This document shows positions 51,746 through 60,936 of a stretch of DNA of 64,000 bases, one piece after another. How positions within the stretch are numbered: the stretch's first letter is position 1; each line of letters begins with the position of its first letter. The position numbers were made by a program, and so were the translations under genes. Below the pieces are notes generated by a model. It ran no database searches. It worked only from the letters and a program-made list of their open reading frames with translations, and was not told where the DNA came from. Origin of the DNA: JAIQFL01 sp035295745 (GTDB lineage: Bacteria > Acidobacteriota > Terriglobia > Bryobacterales > Bryobacteraceae); assembly GCA_035295745.1 (NCBI GenBank), contig DATGIL010000088.1, positions 62,001 through 126,000 on the forward strand. Reading direction: 5' to 3'.

Positions 51746-54700
51746 ATGCGACAACAAGTTTCCGTGATCTTACTCTCCGTCTGCTTTGCCTCGGCTGGGT
51801 TAAGTCAGGTTAATGGGACGCTCTCGGGGTCAGTAGTAGACGCTTCCGGGGCCGCGGTACCGAACGCGCAGGTTAAGTTACTGCTGCCCGGCGGAACCAC
51901 GCCCGTGATTTCCGGTAAAACGACGAATGAAGGGTTGTATTCCTTCATCGGAGTTCGGCCTGGGACTTACGACATTAACGTGGATGCCGCCGGATTCGTC
52001 ACCGCGGTACGCAAAGAAATCAGAGTGGATCCGGTTCGAGAGACTTCGCTGCCGCAGATCAAGATGGAAGTGGCGGCGGTCAGCCAGACGATCGATGTCT
52101 CGGGGGGCGAACAGACGGTCGAGACGGCCACCTCCGAGGTCTCGACCACGGTGGGGGCCAGTCAGATCGACAGACTGCCGTTGCTGGATCGCGATGTCCT
52201 GACGCTGGCGCAGACTCAACCCGGCGTCCTGAACGCCAGCCCGATCAGCCTGGCGAACGGGAATGACACGGTGGTTAACGGCCTGCGCAGCACCTACACG
52301 AACGTGACGCTGGATGGAATTAACATTCAGGACAACTATTTACGCGAGAACGGCGTGGGGTTCAGTCCCAATCTGCTGAAGTCGAGCCAGGTGGCGGAGA
52401 TGACGGTGGAGACTTCCAACGCCAATACCAGCATGGGCGGAGGCGCGTCTCAAATTAACATGGTAAGTCCCTCAGGGAGCAACACGTTACACGGAGAAGC
52501 GCTGTGGTACAACCGCAACAATGCCTTCGCCGCGAACGAGTGGTTTAACAATCAGGAAGGCGTGAGACAGCCGTTTCTGAACCAGAACATCTTCGGCGGC
52601 CGGGCAGGCGGTCCGATCCGTAAAGACAAACTCTTCTTCTTTGGCGCTTTTGAAGGGACCTACGACCACCAGCAATTGGCCCAGAACGGCGTGGTGCTGA
52701 CTCCCGATGCGCGCAACGGTATTTTCAGTTACATCGATTCGGGCGGGAATTTGCGGAAAGCCAACGTGCTGGCGTTGCGAGGCGTGGGAATCGACCCGGT
52801 GGCACAGGGAATTCTCAACCAGTTGCCGACCACGATCAACAACTTCGACGTGGGGGATAGCAGCCCTGGCCTTCTGTTGAACACTGCCGGGTATGCGTTC
52901 AATCAACGCGCCAACGACCGGAGGCAAGTGGTGAGCGCGCGAGTGGACTACAACTACTCCACCAAGAACACCTTCACGGGCGCAGTGCATCTGGCGAAGG
53001 AGACTACCGACCGGCCCGACTTTTCGAACGGTTTTCAGCCGGTGCCGCCGGCTTTCGTCGACGCGTTCACCAAGCTGATCTCGGCTTCCTGGCGATGGAA
53101 TCCCACGCCCAATATCACGAACGAATTGCGGGGCGGCGCCAATTTGTCGCCGGTGCACTTCGACGTTTCAGGCCAGCCGCCGGCATTCTTCGAGAGCAAC
53201 GCCAGCGTGATCTGGAGCAGCCCCATAAATGAGGCATTGCCGCAGGGCCGCAACACGAACACCTACACAATCGGCGACACAGCGGCCTACATTCGCGGAC
53301 GGCACACCTTGCGGTTCGGGTTCAACTTCCAAATTTTGCACATCTACGACTACAACGCCGGCGGCACGGTTCCGGCCTACAACGTGGCGATGGGGACCGG
53401 ACAGAATGGATTGACCGGCGCAGACCTGCCCGGCATTGGCGCGTCCGATCTGGATAACGCCAACCTTCTGCTGGCCAGTTTGGGAGGCTTTGTAGATTCG
53501 TATACCCAGACGTTCAATGTCACCGGCCGCACTTCCGGGTTCGTGAACGGCGCGTCGTACGCGCGAAACTGGCGATACAACAACTATGCGGGCTTTGCGC
53601 AGGACCAGTGGAAGCTGCGGCCCCGACTGACTCTGACGTTGGGGCTGCGCTATGAGTATTTCGCGCCGGTGAACGAAGTCAACGGGCTGGTGTTGATGCC
53701 GGAACTGTTGAACAATAATCCCATCGCGACGCTGCTCTCAGACGCGACTTTGAACTTCGCGGGAGGTAACAGCGGGCGCCCGATCTATCATCGGGACCTG
53801 AACAACTTCGCGCCCAACGTAGGTCTGGCCTGGGATGTCTTCGGCAACGGCAAGACGGCGCTGCGCGCGGGCTACAGCATCAATTATGTGGACGACAACG
53901 CCATCGCGACCATCAATAACAGCTCCACCACCAACAGCGGACTGAGTTCCACGGTGACCGCGAGCGGGCTGAGCGGTCGCCTGAGCACGAACCGGCCGTC
54001 GATTCCGACCCCGATGTTCCAGGTTCCGGTGACAGAAGATCAGAACTACGCGTTGGCGCCTTCGAGCAACGCGATGGGTCTGGTGGATCCAAATCTGCGG
54101 ACGCCTTACGTGCAGCAGTGGAATCTGAGCGTGGAGCACGATTTCAAAGGCACCTTGCTGACCGTGGCGTACGTGGGGAATCATGGCGTGAAGGAACTGC
54201 GCGCGCTCGATTTCAACCAGGTGAACATCAATGCGGGCGGCTTTCTGCAGGACTTCATTCGCGCGCGAAACAACGGAAACCTGGCGCGGGCCGCCACGGG
54301 CACCTTCGATCCGGCGTACAACCCCAAGATTAACGGTAGCCAGCCGCTCACCGTATTTCCGCAACTTGGCGGAGGCGGATTTCTGACGAACAGCACGGTG
54401 CGGGCCGACATCGACCAGGGAGTAGCCGGAACGTTGGCGACGCTTTACCAGACCAACGGACTGAACGGTCCCATCAACTTCTTCGCCAATCCTTATATTT
54501 TGGGCGGGAACCTGATCACGAATTACAGCAACTCGACTTATAACTCGCTTCAGGTAGACGTGCGGCATCGCTATCGCAATGGGCTTCAGTTGCAGGCGAA
54601 TTACGTGTTTTCGAAGGTCCTGAGCGACGCTCTGGGAGATCAGCAGACACGCTTCGAGCCCTTCCTGGATGCCAACAACGGGAAGCTGGAACGCGCGCGT

Positions 54701-55384
54701 GCTCCGTACGACCTGACGCACGTGTTCCATCTGAACGGCTCGTATGAACTGCCGTTTGGAACCGGGCATCGGATGCTCTCGAAGAATCGAATTCTGTCGA
54801 GGGTGGTGGGCGGATGGACGGCAGGCGGGATCGTGACGTGGCAATCGGGCGCGCCATTTTCGATTCTGTCGGAGCGAGGGACTTTGAATCGCAGCGGCGT
54901 GCGGTCGGCGCAGAACACGGCCAGCACGAATCTGACGGGCAGCCAACTGGATCAGGTGGTGGGATTCTATATGACCGGCGACGGCCCGTTCTTTATCAAC
55001 CCGGCCGACATTAATCCGCGGGACGGTCGCGGTACGACTCAGGAAGGGCAGCCGGTCTTCAGCGGGCAGGCGTTCTCCAATCCAGGCCCGGGAACTGTGG
55101 GCACGTTGCAGAGGCGGATGTTCGATAATCCCTCGGTGTTCAATCTGGACGCCAATCTGACGAAGATCACGCGGATTAACGAACGCCACTCGATCGAACT
55201 GCGTCTGGAGGCGTTGAACGCGCTCAATCACCCGAGCTTCTACTCGGGGGCCAACTACGGATTCGGCAATTTCGCGGGGGTCCCGGATGCGCGGTTCAAC
55301 ATCAACTCGACTACGTTCGGGCGGATCGGGTATACGTTTAACGATTCGCGCGAGGTACAACTGGGGCTGCACTATCGATTCTGA
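51746..55384 (+). CDS. TonB-dependent receptor with carboxypeptidase-regulatory-like N-terminus (Oar-type)
   Basis: 1212 residues from the ATG at 51746 (GAAGGGG eight bases upstream; the frame opens at 51722). A signal peptide (VSVILLSVCFASAGLSQ) is followed by a CarbopepD_reg-like fold (VNGTLSGSVVDASGAAVPNA) to about residue 100, a plug domain (TVVNGLRSTYTNVTLDGINI), and a long outer-membrane barrel ending in LGLHYRF with the C-terminal aromatic residue expected for barrel insertion. Such receptors import large substrates such as glycans, or act in protein secretion. It is not paired with a SusD-like lipoprotein here. Confidence 0.93.
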   Translation: MRQQVSVILLSVCFASAGLSQVNGTLSGSVVDASGAAVPNAQVKLLLPGGTTPVISGKTTNEGLYSFIGVRPGTYDINVDAAGFVTAVRKEIRVDPVRETSLPQIKMEVAAVSQTIDVSGGEQTVETATSEVSTTVGASQIDRLPLLDRDVLTLAQTQPGVLNASPISLANGNDTVVNGLRSTYTNVTLDGINIQDNYLRENGVGFSPNLLKSSQVAEMTVETSNANTSMGGGASQINMVSPSGSNTLHGEALWYNRNNAFAANEWFNNQEGVRQPFLNQNIFGGRAGGPIRKDKLFFFGAFEGTYDHQQLAQNGVVLTPDARNGIFSYIDSGGNLRKANVLALRGVGIDPVAQGILNQLPTTINNFDVGDSSPGLLLNTAGYAFNQRANDRRQVVSARVDYNYSTKNTFTGAVHLAKETTDRPDFSNGFQPVPPAFVDAFTKLISASWRWNPTPNITNELRGGANLSPVHFDVSGQPPAFFESNASVIWSSPINEALPQGRNTNTYTIGDTAAYIRGRHTLRFGFNFQILHIYDYNAGGTVPAYNVAMGTGQNGLTGADLPGIGASDLDNANLLLASLGGFVDSYTQTFNVTGRTSGFVNGASYARNWRYNNYAGFAQDQWKLRPRLTLTLGLRYEYFAPVNEVNGLVLMPELLNNNPIATLLSDATLNFAGGNSGRPIYHRDLNNFAPNVGLAWDVFGNGKTALRAGYSINYVDDNAIATINNSSTTNSGLSSTVTASGLSGRLSTNRPSIPTPMFQVPVTEDQNYALAPSSNAMGLVDPNLRTPYVQQWNLSVEHDFKGTLLTVAYVGNHGVKELRALDFNQVNINAGGFLQDFIRARNNGNLARAATGTFDPAYNPKINGSQPLTVFPQLGGGGFLTNSTVRADIDQGVAGTLATLYQTNGLNGPINFFANPYILGGNLITNYSNSTYNSLQVDVRHRYRNGLQLQANYVFSKVLSDALGDQQTRFEPFLDANNGKLERARAPYDLTHVFHLNGSYELPFGTGHRMLSKNRILSRVVGGWTAGGIVTWQSGAPFSILSERGTLNRSGVRSAQNTASTNLTGSQLDQVVGFYMTGDGPFFINPADINPRDGRGTTQEGQPVFSGQAFSNPGPGTVGTLQRRMFDNPSVFNLDANLTKITRINERHSIELRLEALNALNHPSFYSGANYGFGNFAGVPDARFNINSTTFGRIGYTFNDSREVQLGLHYRF

Positions 55385-55389
55385 AGGGA

Positions 55390-55429
55390 GGGCGGGACAC
55401 TGGGCCGCCGGAAGGTGGCCCGCCCCGCG
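55390..55429 (+). terminator. GC-rich hairpin behind the TonB receptor gene
   Basis: GGGCCGCC (55402-55409), loop GGAA, GGTGGCCC (55414-55421) gives a strong stem. GGGCGGG (55390-55396) can instead pair with CCCGCCC (55419-55425), so two foldings compete. There is no T-tract, so an intrinsic terminator role is uncertain. The following ~225 bases to the next gene hold nothing recognisable. Confidence 0.5.
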
Positions 55430-55656
55430 TCTGTTCTCACCGGTCATTGAAATCCGCCAGAACCGCGCCCAAAATCGGTGCGGCTTTCGCCGGGCCTCCT
55501 TGCTGTTCGGAACGCGCCTGCCGGCTCAGGTGCGGCACGAGACTGCCAGTCCAGGAGTTTCGGTGCTCGGGACGATCTATATACGCGCCTGGCTGACCAC
55601 AGAGTCCACACCGCCACCGCCCTGTCGCCAGGCGTCGATTAGCCTGGCCCTTGTAA

Positions 55657-57057
55657 TCAGCCCTTCTTTTTTCGAATCGAGTACAGCCGTGTTTCCGTAC
55701 GCAGCAGCAGACGCTTGCCTACAATCGCCGGCGTCGCGAGGGCCATTTCATCCAGATCGTTCGAGTGCAACAAATCGAACTTTTCGCTGGCGGCGATCAC
55801 GAAAGTCCTGCCCTCTTCGCTTAGGCAGAAAATATTGCCGTTGTAGGCCCACGGCGACGAAGTGAAATCGCCGCCGCTGCCGATGCGCGCGCGGTAGCTG
55901 AGAGCGCCGGTCTTCGCATCGTAACGGTTGAGAATTCCGGTTTCGGTGAGCACGTACAGCCCACCGTTGTAAGCTACCTGCGTCGGCAGATAGGTTCCGC
56001 CTTTCGGCTGTAGCCAGGCGACGTACTCATTCAACTTCGCGCCGTCCGGTGTGGTGAGATCGCCCGCGGCCCCTGGCTTGATTGCCGCCAATGCCTTGCC
56101 CTTTCCGCCGTTCAGATATAAGAGGCCGTCGTGGGCGAAGGGGCTGGGGATCGGCATCGCGGACATTCCCGCGATGCGCCACAACTCTTTGCCATCGGTA
56201 TCGTAACTGATGGCGAGCCCGGGGCCCACAGTGACGATCTCAGTGCGTTTCGCGTTTTTCCAGATGTAAGGCGTCGACCACCCGGAGCGGCGGTCGGATC
56301 CGGGCACCAGGATGTTGCGATCGGTGCGCCAGACCTGTTTGCCGGTATTCTTGTCGAACGCCGCTATGAACTGCTGCTTTTCATTGTCATTGACGATGAT
56401 CACAAGATCGCCCACCAGTGCGGGCGAACTGGCGGTTCCGAAATCGAGAATAATCGGCATCGCTTCGAGCGCGGTGTGCCAGATTTCGTGGCCCTTGAGG
56501 TCATAGGCGAACAGGCCGAGGTTCGTGATGTAGACATACACCCTCTTCCCATCGGTGACCGGCGTTTCCGAGCAGAAGCTGTTCTTGCGGTGACGTCCGC
56601 CGGGGGGATGACCGGAATAGAACTCGCGCTTCCACTTCACCCTTCCGCTTTTGAGATTGACCGAATACAGGAAATAGTGAAGGGTGACCTCCGCCGGCAA
56701 TTCGAAATCGCGTGCGTTCACGCGTTCGACTACTTCTTTTTCGCTGAGGCCTTGCTTCATCAACTCGGCGACGTACTCGTTGCTGTATTCGGTGCCTTTT
56801 TGAGGCTGCTTGGCCTTGCCCTCGGTCGTCACAGAGGTGAGGAAGACGGTGTTGCCGGCAACGATCGGCGACGACCAGCCGAGACCTGGGATCGCCGCCG
56901 CCCACTCGATGTTCTCGGTAGAGGACCACTTTTCCGGGAGATTGCCGGCGTTGGCGCTGGGATTGGCGGAGGGTCCACGGAAACCCGGCCATTTGGGCTC
57001 GGCCCCGAAGGCCACGGCGGCGAGCGCGACGGCGATGCTGGGAAGAGACAATCTCAT
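55657..57057 (-). CDS. Secreted PQQ-like beta-propeller protein
   Basis: 466 residues with signal peptide (LPSIAVALAAVAFGAEP). Opens with WPGFRGPSANPSA, the hallmark of the PQQ-binding-like propeller proteins found in Planctomycetes and Acidobacteria, and then repeats of AFDKNTGKQVWRTDRN, YDTDGKELWRIAG and NRYDAKTGALSYRARI type. No catalytic heme or PQQ-dehydrogenase residues are evident, so a binding or assembly scaffold role is likely. GACAAT lies six bases before the ATG on the minus strand and no ribosome site is present. Confidence 0.88.
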   Translation of the reverse strand: MRLSLPSIAVALAAVAFGAEPKWPGFRGPSANPSANAGNLPEKWSSTENIEWAAAIPGLGWSSPIVAGNTVFLTSVTTEGKAKQPQKGTEYSNEYVAELMKQGLSEKEVVERVNARDFELPAEVTLHYFLYSVNLKSGRVKWKREFYSGHPPGGRHRKNSFCSETPVTDGKRVYVYITNLGLFAYDLKGHEIWHTALEAMPIILDFGTASSPALVGDLVIIVNDNEKQQFIAAFDKNTGKQVWRTDRNILVPGSDRRSGWSTPYIWKNAKRTEIVTVGPGLAISYDTDGKELWRIAGMSAMPIPSPFAHDGLLYLNGGKGKALAAIKPGAAGDLTTPDGAKLNEYVAWLQPKGGTYLPTQVAYNGGLYVLTETGILNRYDAKTGALSYRARIGSGGDFTSSPWAYNGNIFCLSEEGRTFVIAASEKFDLLHSNDLDEMALATPAIVGKRLLLRTETRLYSIRKKKG

Positions 57058-57388
57058 TCTGGTATTGTCTGCTATTGGACGGCGACGGATGCGGAAGGTC
57101 TCGTAACGCGGGGCTCGAAGGACGCCGTGAAGCGGGTGGTAAATATCGTAGATGTGCGCCTAAGCCTTCATGGTCTGAGCTTTCTTACTAAGGGCGTCAG
57201 GAGACGAGCTCGTTTGGATTATCAAAGGGCGTTCCGTCCTCTCGTGAGCGAAGCCGTAAGAACCTGCAAATCACGGACGGGAGTACAAAGCCGCTTTATT
57301 TTTGGCCAGAGTTAACAACCTTGCACCGGGCCGCGAGATTGACAGTCCTCCGGAGCTCGTAGTAGCATTACCGGAGTAAGCAGGAGAC
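57058..57388. other. Intergenic region upstream of blaI-like gene
   Basis: Divergent spacer between the propeller gene and the BlaI-family gene. Only the promoter at 57339-57368 is recognisable. No repeat or RNA gene seen. Confidence 0.5.
57339..57376 (+). promoter_or_regulatory. Promoter of the BlaI-M56 operon
   Basis: TTGACA (57339-57344), 18 bases, TAGCAT (57363-57368). The palindrome CTCCGGAG (57348-57355) lies in the spacer and CCGGAG recurs at 57371-57376, giving CTCCGG/CCGGAG symmetry around the -10. This could be the BlaI-family operator, though the classical TACA-TGTA core is absent. Confidence 0.5.
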
Positions 57389-57787
57389 ATGAACCAGGCG
57401 CGATTCACGCAAGCCGAGAGGCGAATTCTGGAGCAGTATTGGAAGCTCGGAACCTGCTCCGTCCGTGAGATTCTCGACAGCCTGCCCGAGGAGGAGCGCG
57501 TTGCTTACACAACCGTTCAGACCCTCGTCTGCCGGCTCGAACAGAAGGGCGCCCTGCGTAAGGTCAAGAAGATCGGCAACGCCCAGTTGTTCGAGCCCGC
57601 CATCGATCGGCGAGAGTTCCGCAGCGGCTTAATTACAGACTTCCTGGCTCTCTTCGGAGGGTCCCCCCGCCTGCTGGTCTCAACCCTCCTCGAGACGGGC
57701 ACCCTGACACTCCAGGATCTGAAGGCCCTTCAAACCGCTGCGCCCACCAAGAGCAAGGGCGGCCGACGGAGAAAAAGCGATGCATGA
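57389..57787 (+). CDS. BlaI/MecI/CopY-family repressor
   Basis: 132 residues. Winged helix with FTQAERRILEQYWKLGTCSV, AYTTVQTLVCRLEQKGALRK and NAQLFEPAIDRREFR, then a dimerisation helix set and a basic tail (KSKGGRRRKSDA). In the family the M56 partner signals cleavage of this repressor. The stop overlaps the M56 gene by eight bases. Ribosome site CAGGAGA precedes the ATG. Confidence 0.93.
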   Translation: MNQARFTQAERRILEQYWKLGTCSVREILDSLPEEERVAYTTVQTLVCRLEQKGALRKVKKIGNAQLFEPAIDRREFRSGLITDFLALFGGSPRLLVSTLLETGTLTLQDLKALQTAAPTKSKGGRRRKSDA

Positions 57788-58709
57788 GCAACTCGCGCGG
57801 CCGCTCTACTACCTGGGAGTTCATCTGATGTATGCGTCCATCGTGTGGCTCGCAGCCTGGCTGCTCACCTCCATACCGCGCGGCAGCGGCACGATCAAAC
57901 ACTGGATTTGGGTGGCAACATCGCTCAACTTCATACTCCCATTGGGCGCGATTGCCGACAAATCGCTGGCGCGCCACCTTGCCTGGGCCTCGCCGCTAGG
58001 AGTCATCGGCGGCGTGGGACTGCGGATCGCGGAAGACGGAGTGCTGGCCTCCGTCCTCGCCACGGTGTGGCTTCTCGGCGTGGCGCTGATGTTCACGCGT
58101 CTGTGTTTACGGCTGCGGGCGGAGCGGAGTGCGCCGGGGCTCGATGATCACAGCGGCGATGACCAGCAGCCGGCCTTCTTTAGTCAGGGAGTGCCGGTTA
58201 GGTTCGGCCGGCCCTCGCAAGCGCCCTTAGTGAGCGGCCTTCTGCGTCCGCGCATCTCTCTCCCCAGCGGCATCGACCGGCTGTTGAGCAAGGGAGAGCT
58301 CGACGCTGTCCTGATTCACGAGCTCACCCATGCAAAGCGGCGCGACAACCTGATCCGACTGGTTCATGAAATCGGGCTTTGTGTGTTGTGGTTCCACCCG
58401 CTGGTCTGGATCACCGGGGCCCGCCTTTCGCTCTATCGGGAGCTGTCCTGTGACGAGTCCGTGATTCGCGGCGCTCGCGGGCATGAACTGGTTTCGGCAC
58501 TCGCCAAACTCGCCAATCCGGAACAGCCCTTCCTGCTACAGTCGATGGCCTCCTCGTTCCTGAGTCTGCGGATTGCCCGCCTCACGACGCCGCATCCGCG
58601 GACGGGCGCCGCAAGCCGGCTGCTGGCCATGACGTTCGCTGCGGTGCTGGTGATGGGCGTTTTCGAGACAGTGGCACATACAGCCTGCTGTTTCCTGGCA
58701 AAGCATTGA
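57780..58709 (+). CDS. M56 (BlaR1-like) membrane peptidase, short form
   Basis: 309 residues with helices at ~10-30, ~40-57, ~85-105 and ~290-305, the zinc motif HELTH in LIHELTHAKRRDNLIRLV, and the glutamate region YRELSCDESVI. The family LPSGIDRLLSKGELDAVLIH run is intact. It ends after the last helix and has no penicillin-binding sensor domain, so sensing must occur through the loops or a partner. Operon with blaI upstream and the DinB-like genes downstream. Confidence 0.92.
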   Translation: MHEQLARPLYYLGVHLMYASIVWLAAWLLTSIPRGSGTIKHWIWVATSLNFILPLGAIADKSLARHLAWASPLGVIGGVGLRIAEDGVLASVLATVWLLGVALMFTRLCLRLRAERSAPGLDDHSGDDQQPAFFSQGVPVRFGRPSQAPLVSGLLRPRISLPSGIDRLLSKGELDAVLIHELTHAKRRDNLIRLVHEIGLCVLWFHPLVWITGARLSLYRELSCDESVIRGARGHELVSALAKLANPEQPFLLQSMASSFLSLRIARLTTPHPRTGAASRLLAMTFAAVLVMGVFETVAHTACCFLAKH

Positions 58710-58720
58710 AGGAGAAATTT

Positions 58721-59296
58721 GTGCGACGGTTTTCAAATCGGTTCGCGACTGTGTTTATCGCCTTTACTCTCTTGGCGTCGGGCGGTACGCGCCTTTGTGG
58801 TCAGACCCAGGCGCGATCCCGGGCGGAGGAGACCCTCGAATGGTGGAACCAGATCGGCCACAAGCTGATCGCCATGGCGAAAGATTTCCCCGAAGACAAA
58901 TACGATTTCAAGGTACAGAAAGACGAACGTACCTTTGCGCAGAATCTTCTCCACGTCGCCGCAATCGATTACTTCCTGATCGGCAAGGTCTCGGGGTCCA
59001 AGGTGGGCCCTGACTTCGGGAAGGACTTCGAGAATCCGTCGCGAGAGGTGTACAAGACGAAAGCCGACGTGGTGAAGCTACTCGAGCAGGCAGTCGCCGA
59101 GGGCGCGGCGGTAATGAAACAGCAGGGTGATGCGGGACTCGACAACGCTCAGCAATTCGGTTGGGAAACTGGCACCCATGTAGTCCGGAATTCCTATATC
59201 TGGATGAGCGGAATCGAGCACAGCACGGAACATTTCGGCCAGCTTGTGGTTTACTATCGCGCGAACAATCTAGTGCCGCCGGAATCGCGCCGTTGA
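58721..59296 (+). CDS. Secreted DinB-like protein
   Basis: 191 residues from the GTG at 58721 (AAGGAG six bases upstream; a TTG at 58706 is in frame). Signal peptide (RFATVFIAFTLLASGGT), then a DinB four-helix bundle: EETLEWWNQIGHKLIAMAKD, a metal-site histidine in NLLHVAAIDYFL and the third histidines in GIEHSTEHFGQLVVYYR. DinB-like proteins are usually cytosolic thiol-S-transferases; these acidobacterial forms are exported. Function unknown. Confidence 0.85.
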   Translation: MRRFSNRFATVFIAFTLLASGGTRLCGQTQARSRAEETLEWWNQIGHKLIAMAKDFPEDKYDFKVQKDERTFAQNLLHVAAIDYFLIGKVSGSKVGPDFGKDFENPSREVYKTKADVVKLLEQAVAEGAAVMKQQGDAGLDNAQQFGWETGTHVVRNSYIWMSGIEHSTEHFGQLVVYYRANNLVPPESRR

Positions 59297-59326
59297 GCGA
59301 TTGAAGATTGAAGAGGAGATCCCTGG

Positions 59327-59875
59327 ATGAAACAGGTTCTAATTCCCGTCGTGCTGGCGTTGGGCGTTTGTTCCATGAGCGCTTCGGGCCAGGTCCCGAC
59401 CATTGCTTCCGCGGTGGACCGCGAGATCACCGATGCGGAAAAGCAAATTACGGACGCAGCCGAAGCCATGCCGGAGAGCAAGTACAACTTCTCTCCAGAG
59501 AACCTGCACATTGCGGGCGGAGATTACCAGGGTGTGAGAACCTTCGCCTTGGAGGTGAGGCACATCGCCGCTTCCAACTATGCGATCTGGTCGGCACTCA
59601 CTGGTGATCAGTTCCCGAAGGACTTCCTGGGCGGCAACGGTCCTGAAAACCTGACCACCAAAACCGCAATCCTGCGATTTCTGAAGGACTCTTTCGCATT
59701 GGGCCACAAAGCGGCTTCGATGTTGACGCTGGACAACATGCTGCAGCCCCCGGAGCACAGCAAATCGACTCGCCTGCGCCTGGCGGTATTTGGCGTCGAA
59801 CACGCCTACGATCACTACGGACAAATCGTGGAATACCTGCGCATGAACGGCATTGTCCCGCCCGCCAGCCGGTAA
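59327..59875 (+). CDS. Secreted DinB-like paralogue
   Basis: 182 residues with signal peptide (VLIPVVLALGVCSMSASG). DinB-type helices: ITDAEKQITDAAEAMPESKY, a histidine in LEVRHIAASNYAIW and a final FGVEHAYDHYGQIVEYLRMN with the H-x3-H arrangement matching the preceding gene. Ends NGIVPPASR, like NNLVPPESR of its neighbour, so a tandem duplication is evident. AGAGGAGAT precedes the ATG. Confidence 0.86.
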   Translation: MKQVLIPVVLALGVCSMSASGQVPTIASAVDREITDAEKQITDAAEAMPESKYNFSPENLHIAGGDYQGVRTFALEVRHIAASNYAIWSALTGDQFPKDFLGGNGPENLTTKTAILRFLKDSFALGHKAASMLTLDNMLQPPEHSKSTRLRLAVFGVEHAYDHYGQIVEYLRMNGIVPPASR

Positions 59876-59971
59876 GTCCGGCTGGTAAACGGCTGTGTGT
59901 TGGCATCCTGATGGGGAAGCGGGCTGCGGCGTTTCGTGCGGTGTATACTCGCCGAAGAGGCTCGACGTTAG

Positions 59972-60589
59972 GTGAAACGAATTGCAATCGCCGGTCTGCT
60001 CATGGCAGGGATGGTGGGCAGCGCGCTCGCCCAGATCGACCTGTCGAAGCTGATCACGGGGAACCAGACCAGCCCGGAGGAAATAGCCGCCATCCACTAT
60101 GGCTCCGAAGGGAAGTTGATCTGGATTTTCTACTACTCGCCCTCTGTTAGCGATGCCAAGACCAAGGAGAAAAGGCATATATTCAATGGCCCCGGTGCGC
60201 TCCAGGCTGATGGGACCATCTGGCGACTGAGCGCGGATTACGCGACTGTCCTGCACACCGATGCCGATCTGGACATCGGAGGACTGGCGGTGGCCAAGGG
60301 CGAATACACGCTCTACATCGATCTCGACAAGGGCAACTGGAAACTGATCGTGAACAAGCAATTGGTGGAAGCCAGGCGCGGTCGGCCGTTGTGGGGCATC
60401 GTGAACTCTAGAGAAAGCACGACCGATGATCCGGCGAGCGAATTGGGCCGCACTGCTTTGACGATGGGTAAACCGGTAACTCCCGTGGAAACGCTTAAGA
60501 TTTCGCTCTTGCGGACCGATGCTACTCACGGCAAGCTCGAGATTGCGTGGGAAAACGTCACGGCGTCGGTGCCGTTTACAGTGAAGTGA
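59972..60589 (+). CDS. Secreted DUF2911-family protein
   Basis: 205 residues from a GTG. Signal peptide (MKRIAIAGLLMAGMVGSALA), then the DUF2911 beta domain with GTIWRLSADYATVLHTDADL, GGLAVAKGEYTLYIDLDKGN and WKLIVNKQL. The family's function is unknown; members are often found with DinB-like or outer-membrane proteins. A TATACT at 59944-59949 and AGAGG about eleven bases before the start suggest its own promoter. Confidence 0.85.
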   Translation: MKRIAIAGLLMAGMVGSALAQIDLSKLITGNQTSPEEIAAIHYGSEGKLIWIFYYSPSVSDAKTKEKRHIFNGPGALQADGTIWRLSADYATVLHTDADLDIGGLAVAKGEYTLYIDLDKGNWKLIVNKQLVEARRGRPLWGIVNSRESTTDDPASELGRTALTMGKPVTPVETLKISLLRTDATHGKLEIAWENVTASVPFTVK

Positions 60590-60936
60590 TTTGCCGTCGA
60601 CTCGATTCGCTGCGACCGGTTGGTATCCGGGGCTACGGCTCATAATGACCGGCATGGGGCTCGCTCGCTGCACTATATCTCTCCCGAACAGATCAAAGCT
60701 TCGCCGGCGTCTGCGGCGTGCGGCATCCACTCGGCGAGAGTGACGCTGTACGAAATCGCAGGCGATCCACGGTGACAGCGAATTCGACGTTATGCAGGGC
60801 CACCTTACACAGGAACAACGCCTCCGGCACAACTCGCTCTTTCGCCGCCGGCGGTCTTCCGTCGCGATCTTGCGGGCCTTGGCCATGTCGCCGGGAGAGC
60901 GAAGTCCATCGGCCGAGGCATTTCGCCGCGGCTGTG
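60590..60936. other. Region of unclear content upstream of the hydrogenase remnant
   Basis: About 350 bases with open frames on both strands but no recognisable family. The remnant's frame is open back to a GTG at 60718, yet residues encoded by 60718-60936 do not resemble a hydrogenase, so this is probably scrambled or foreign DNA left by the deletion that truncated the gene. Confidence 0.5.

Noticed and set aside
53738..55447. 569-codon minus-strand frame opposite the TonB receptor
   Set aside because: Antisense shadow; composition dominated by Arg/Val/Ile and no domain.
55287..55865. 192-codon plus-strand gene behind the TonB receptor
   Set aside because: It starts inside the receptor in another frame and runs into the antisense of the propeller gene.
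59339..60886. 515-codon minus-strand frame over the DinB/DUF2911 genes
   Set aside because: Antisense to two genes with signal peptides and recognisable families.
60718..60936. Extending the hydrogenase remnant back to the GTG at 60718
   Set aside because: The encoded residues are Arg/Ser/Pro rich and do not resemble any hydrogenase segment.
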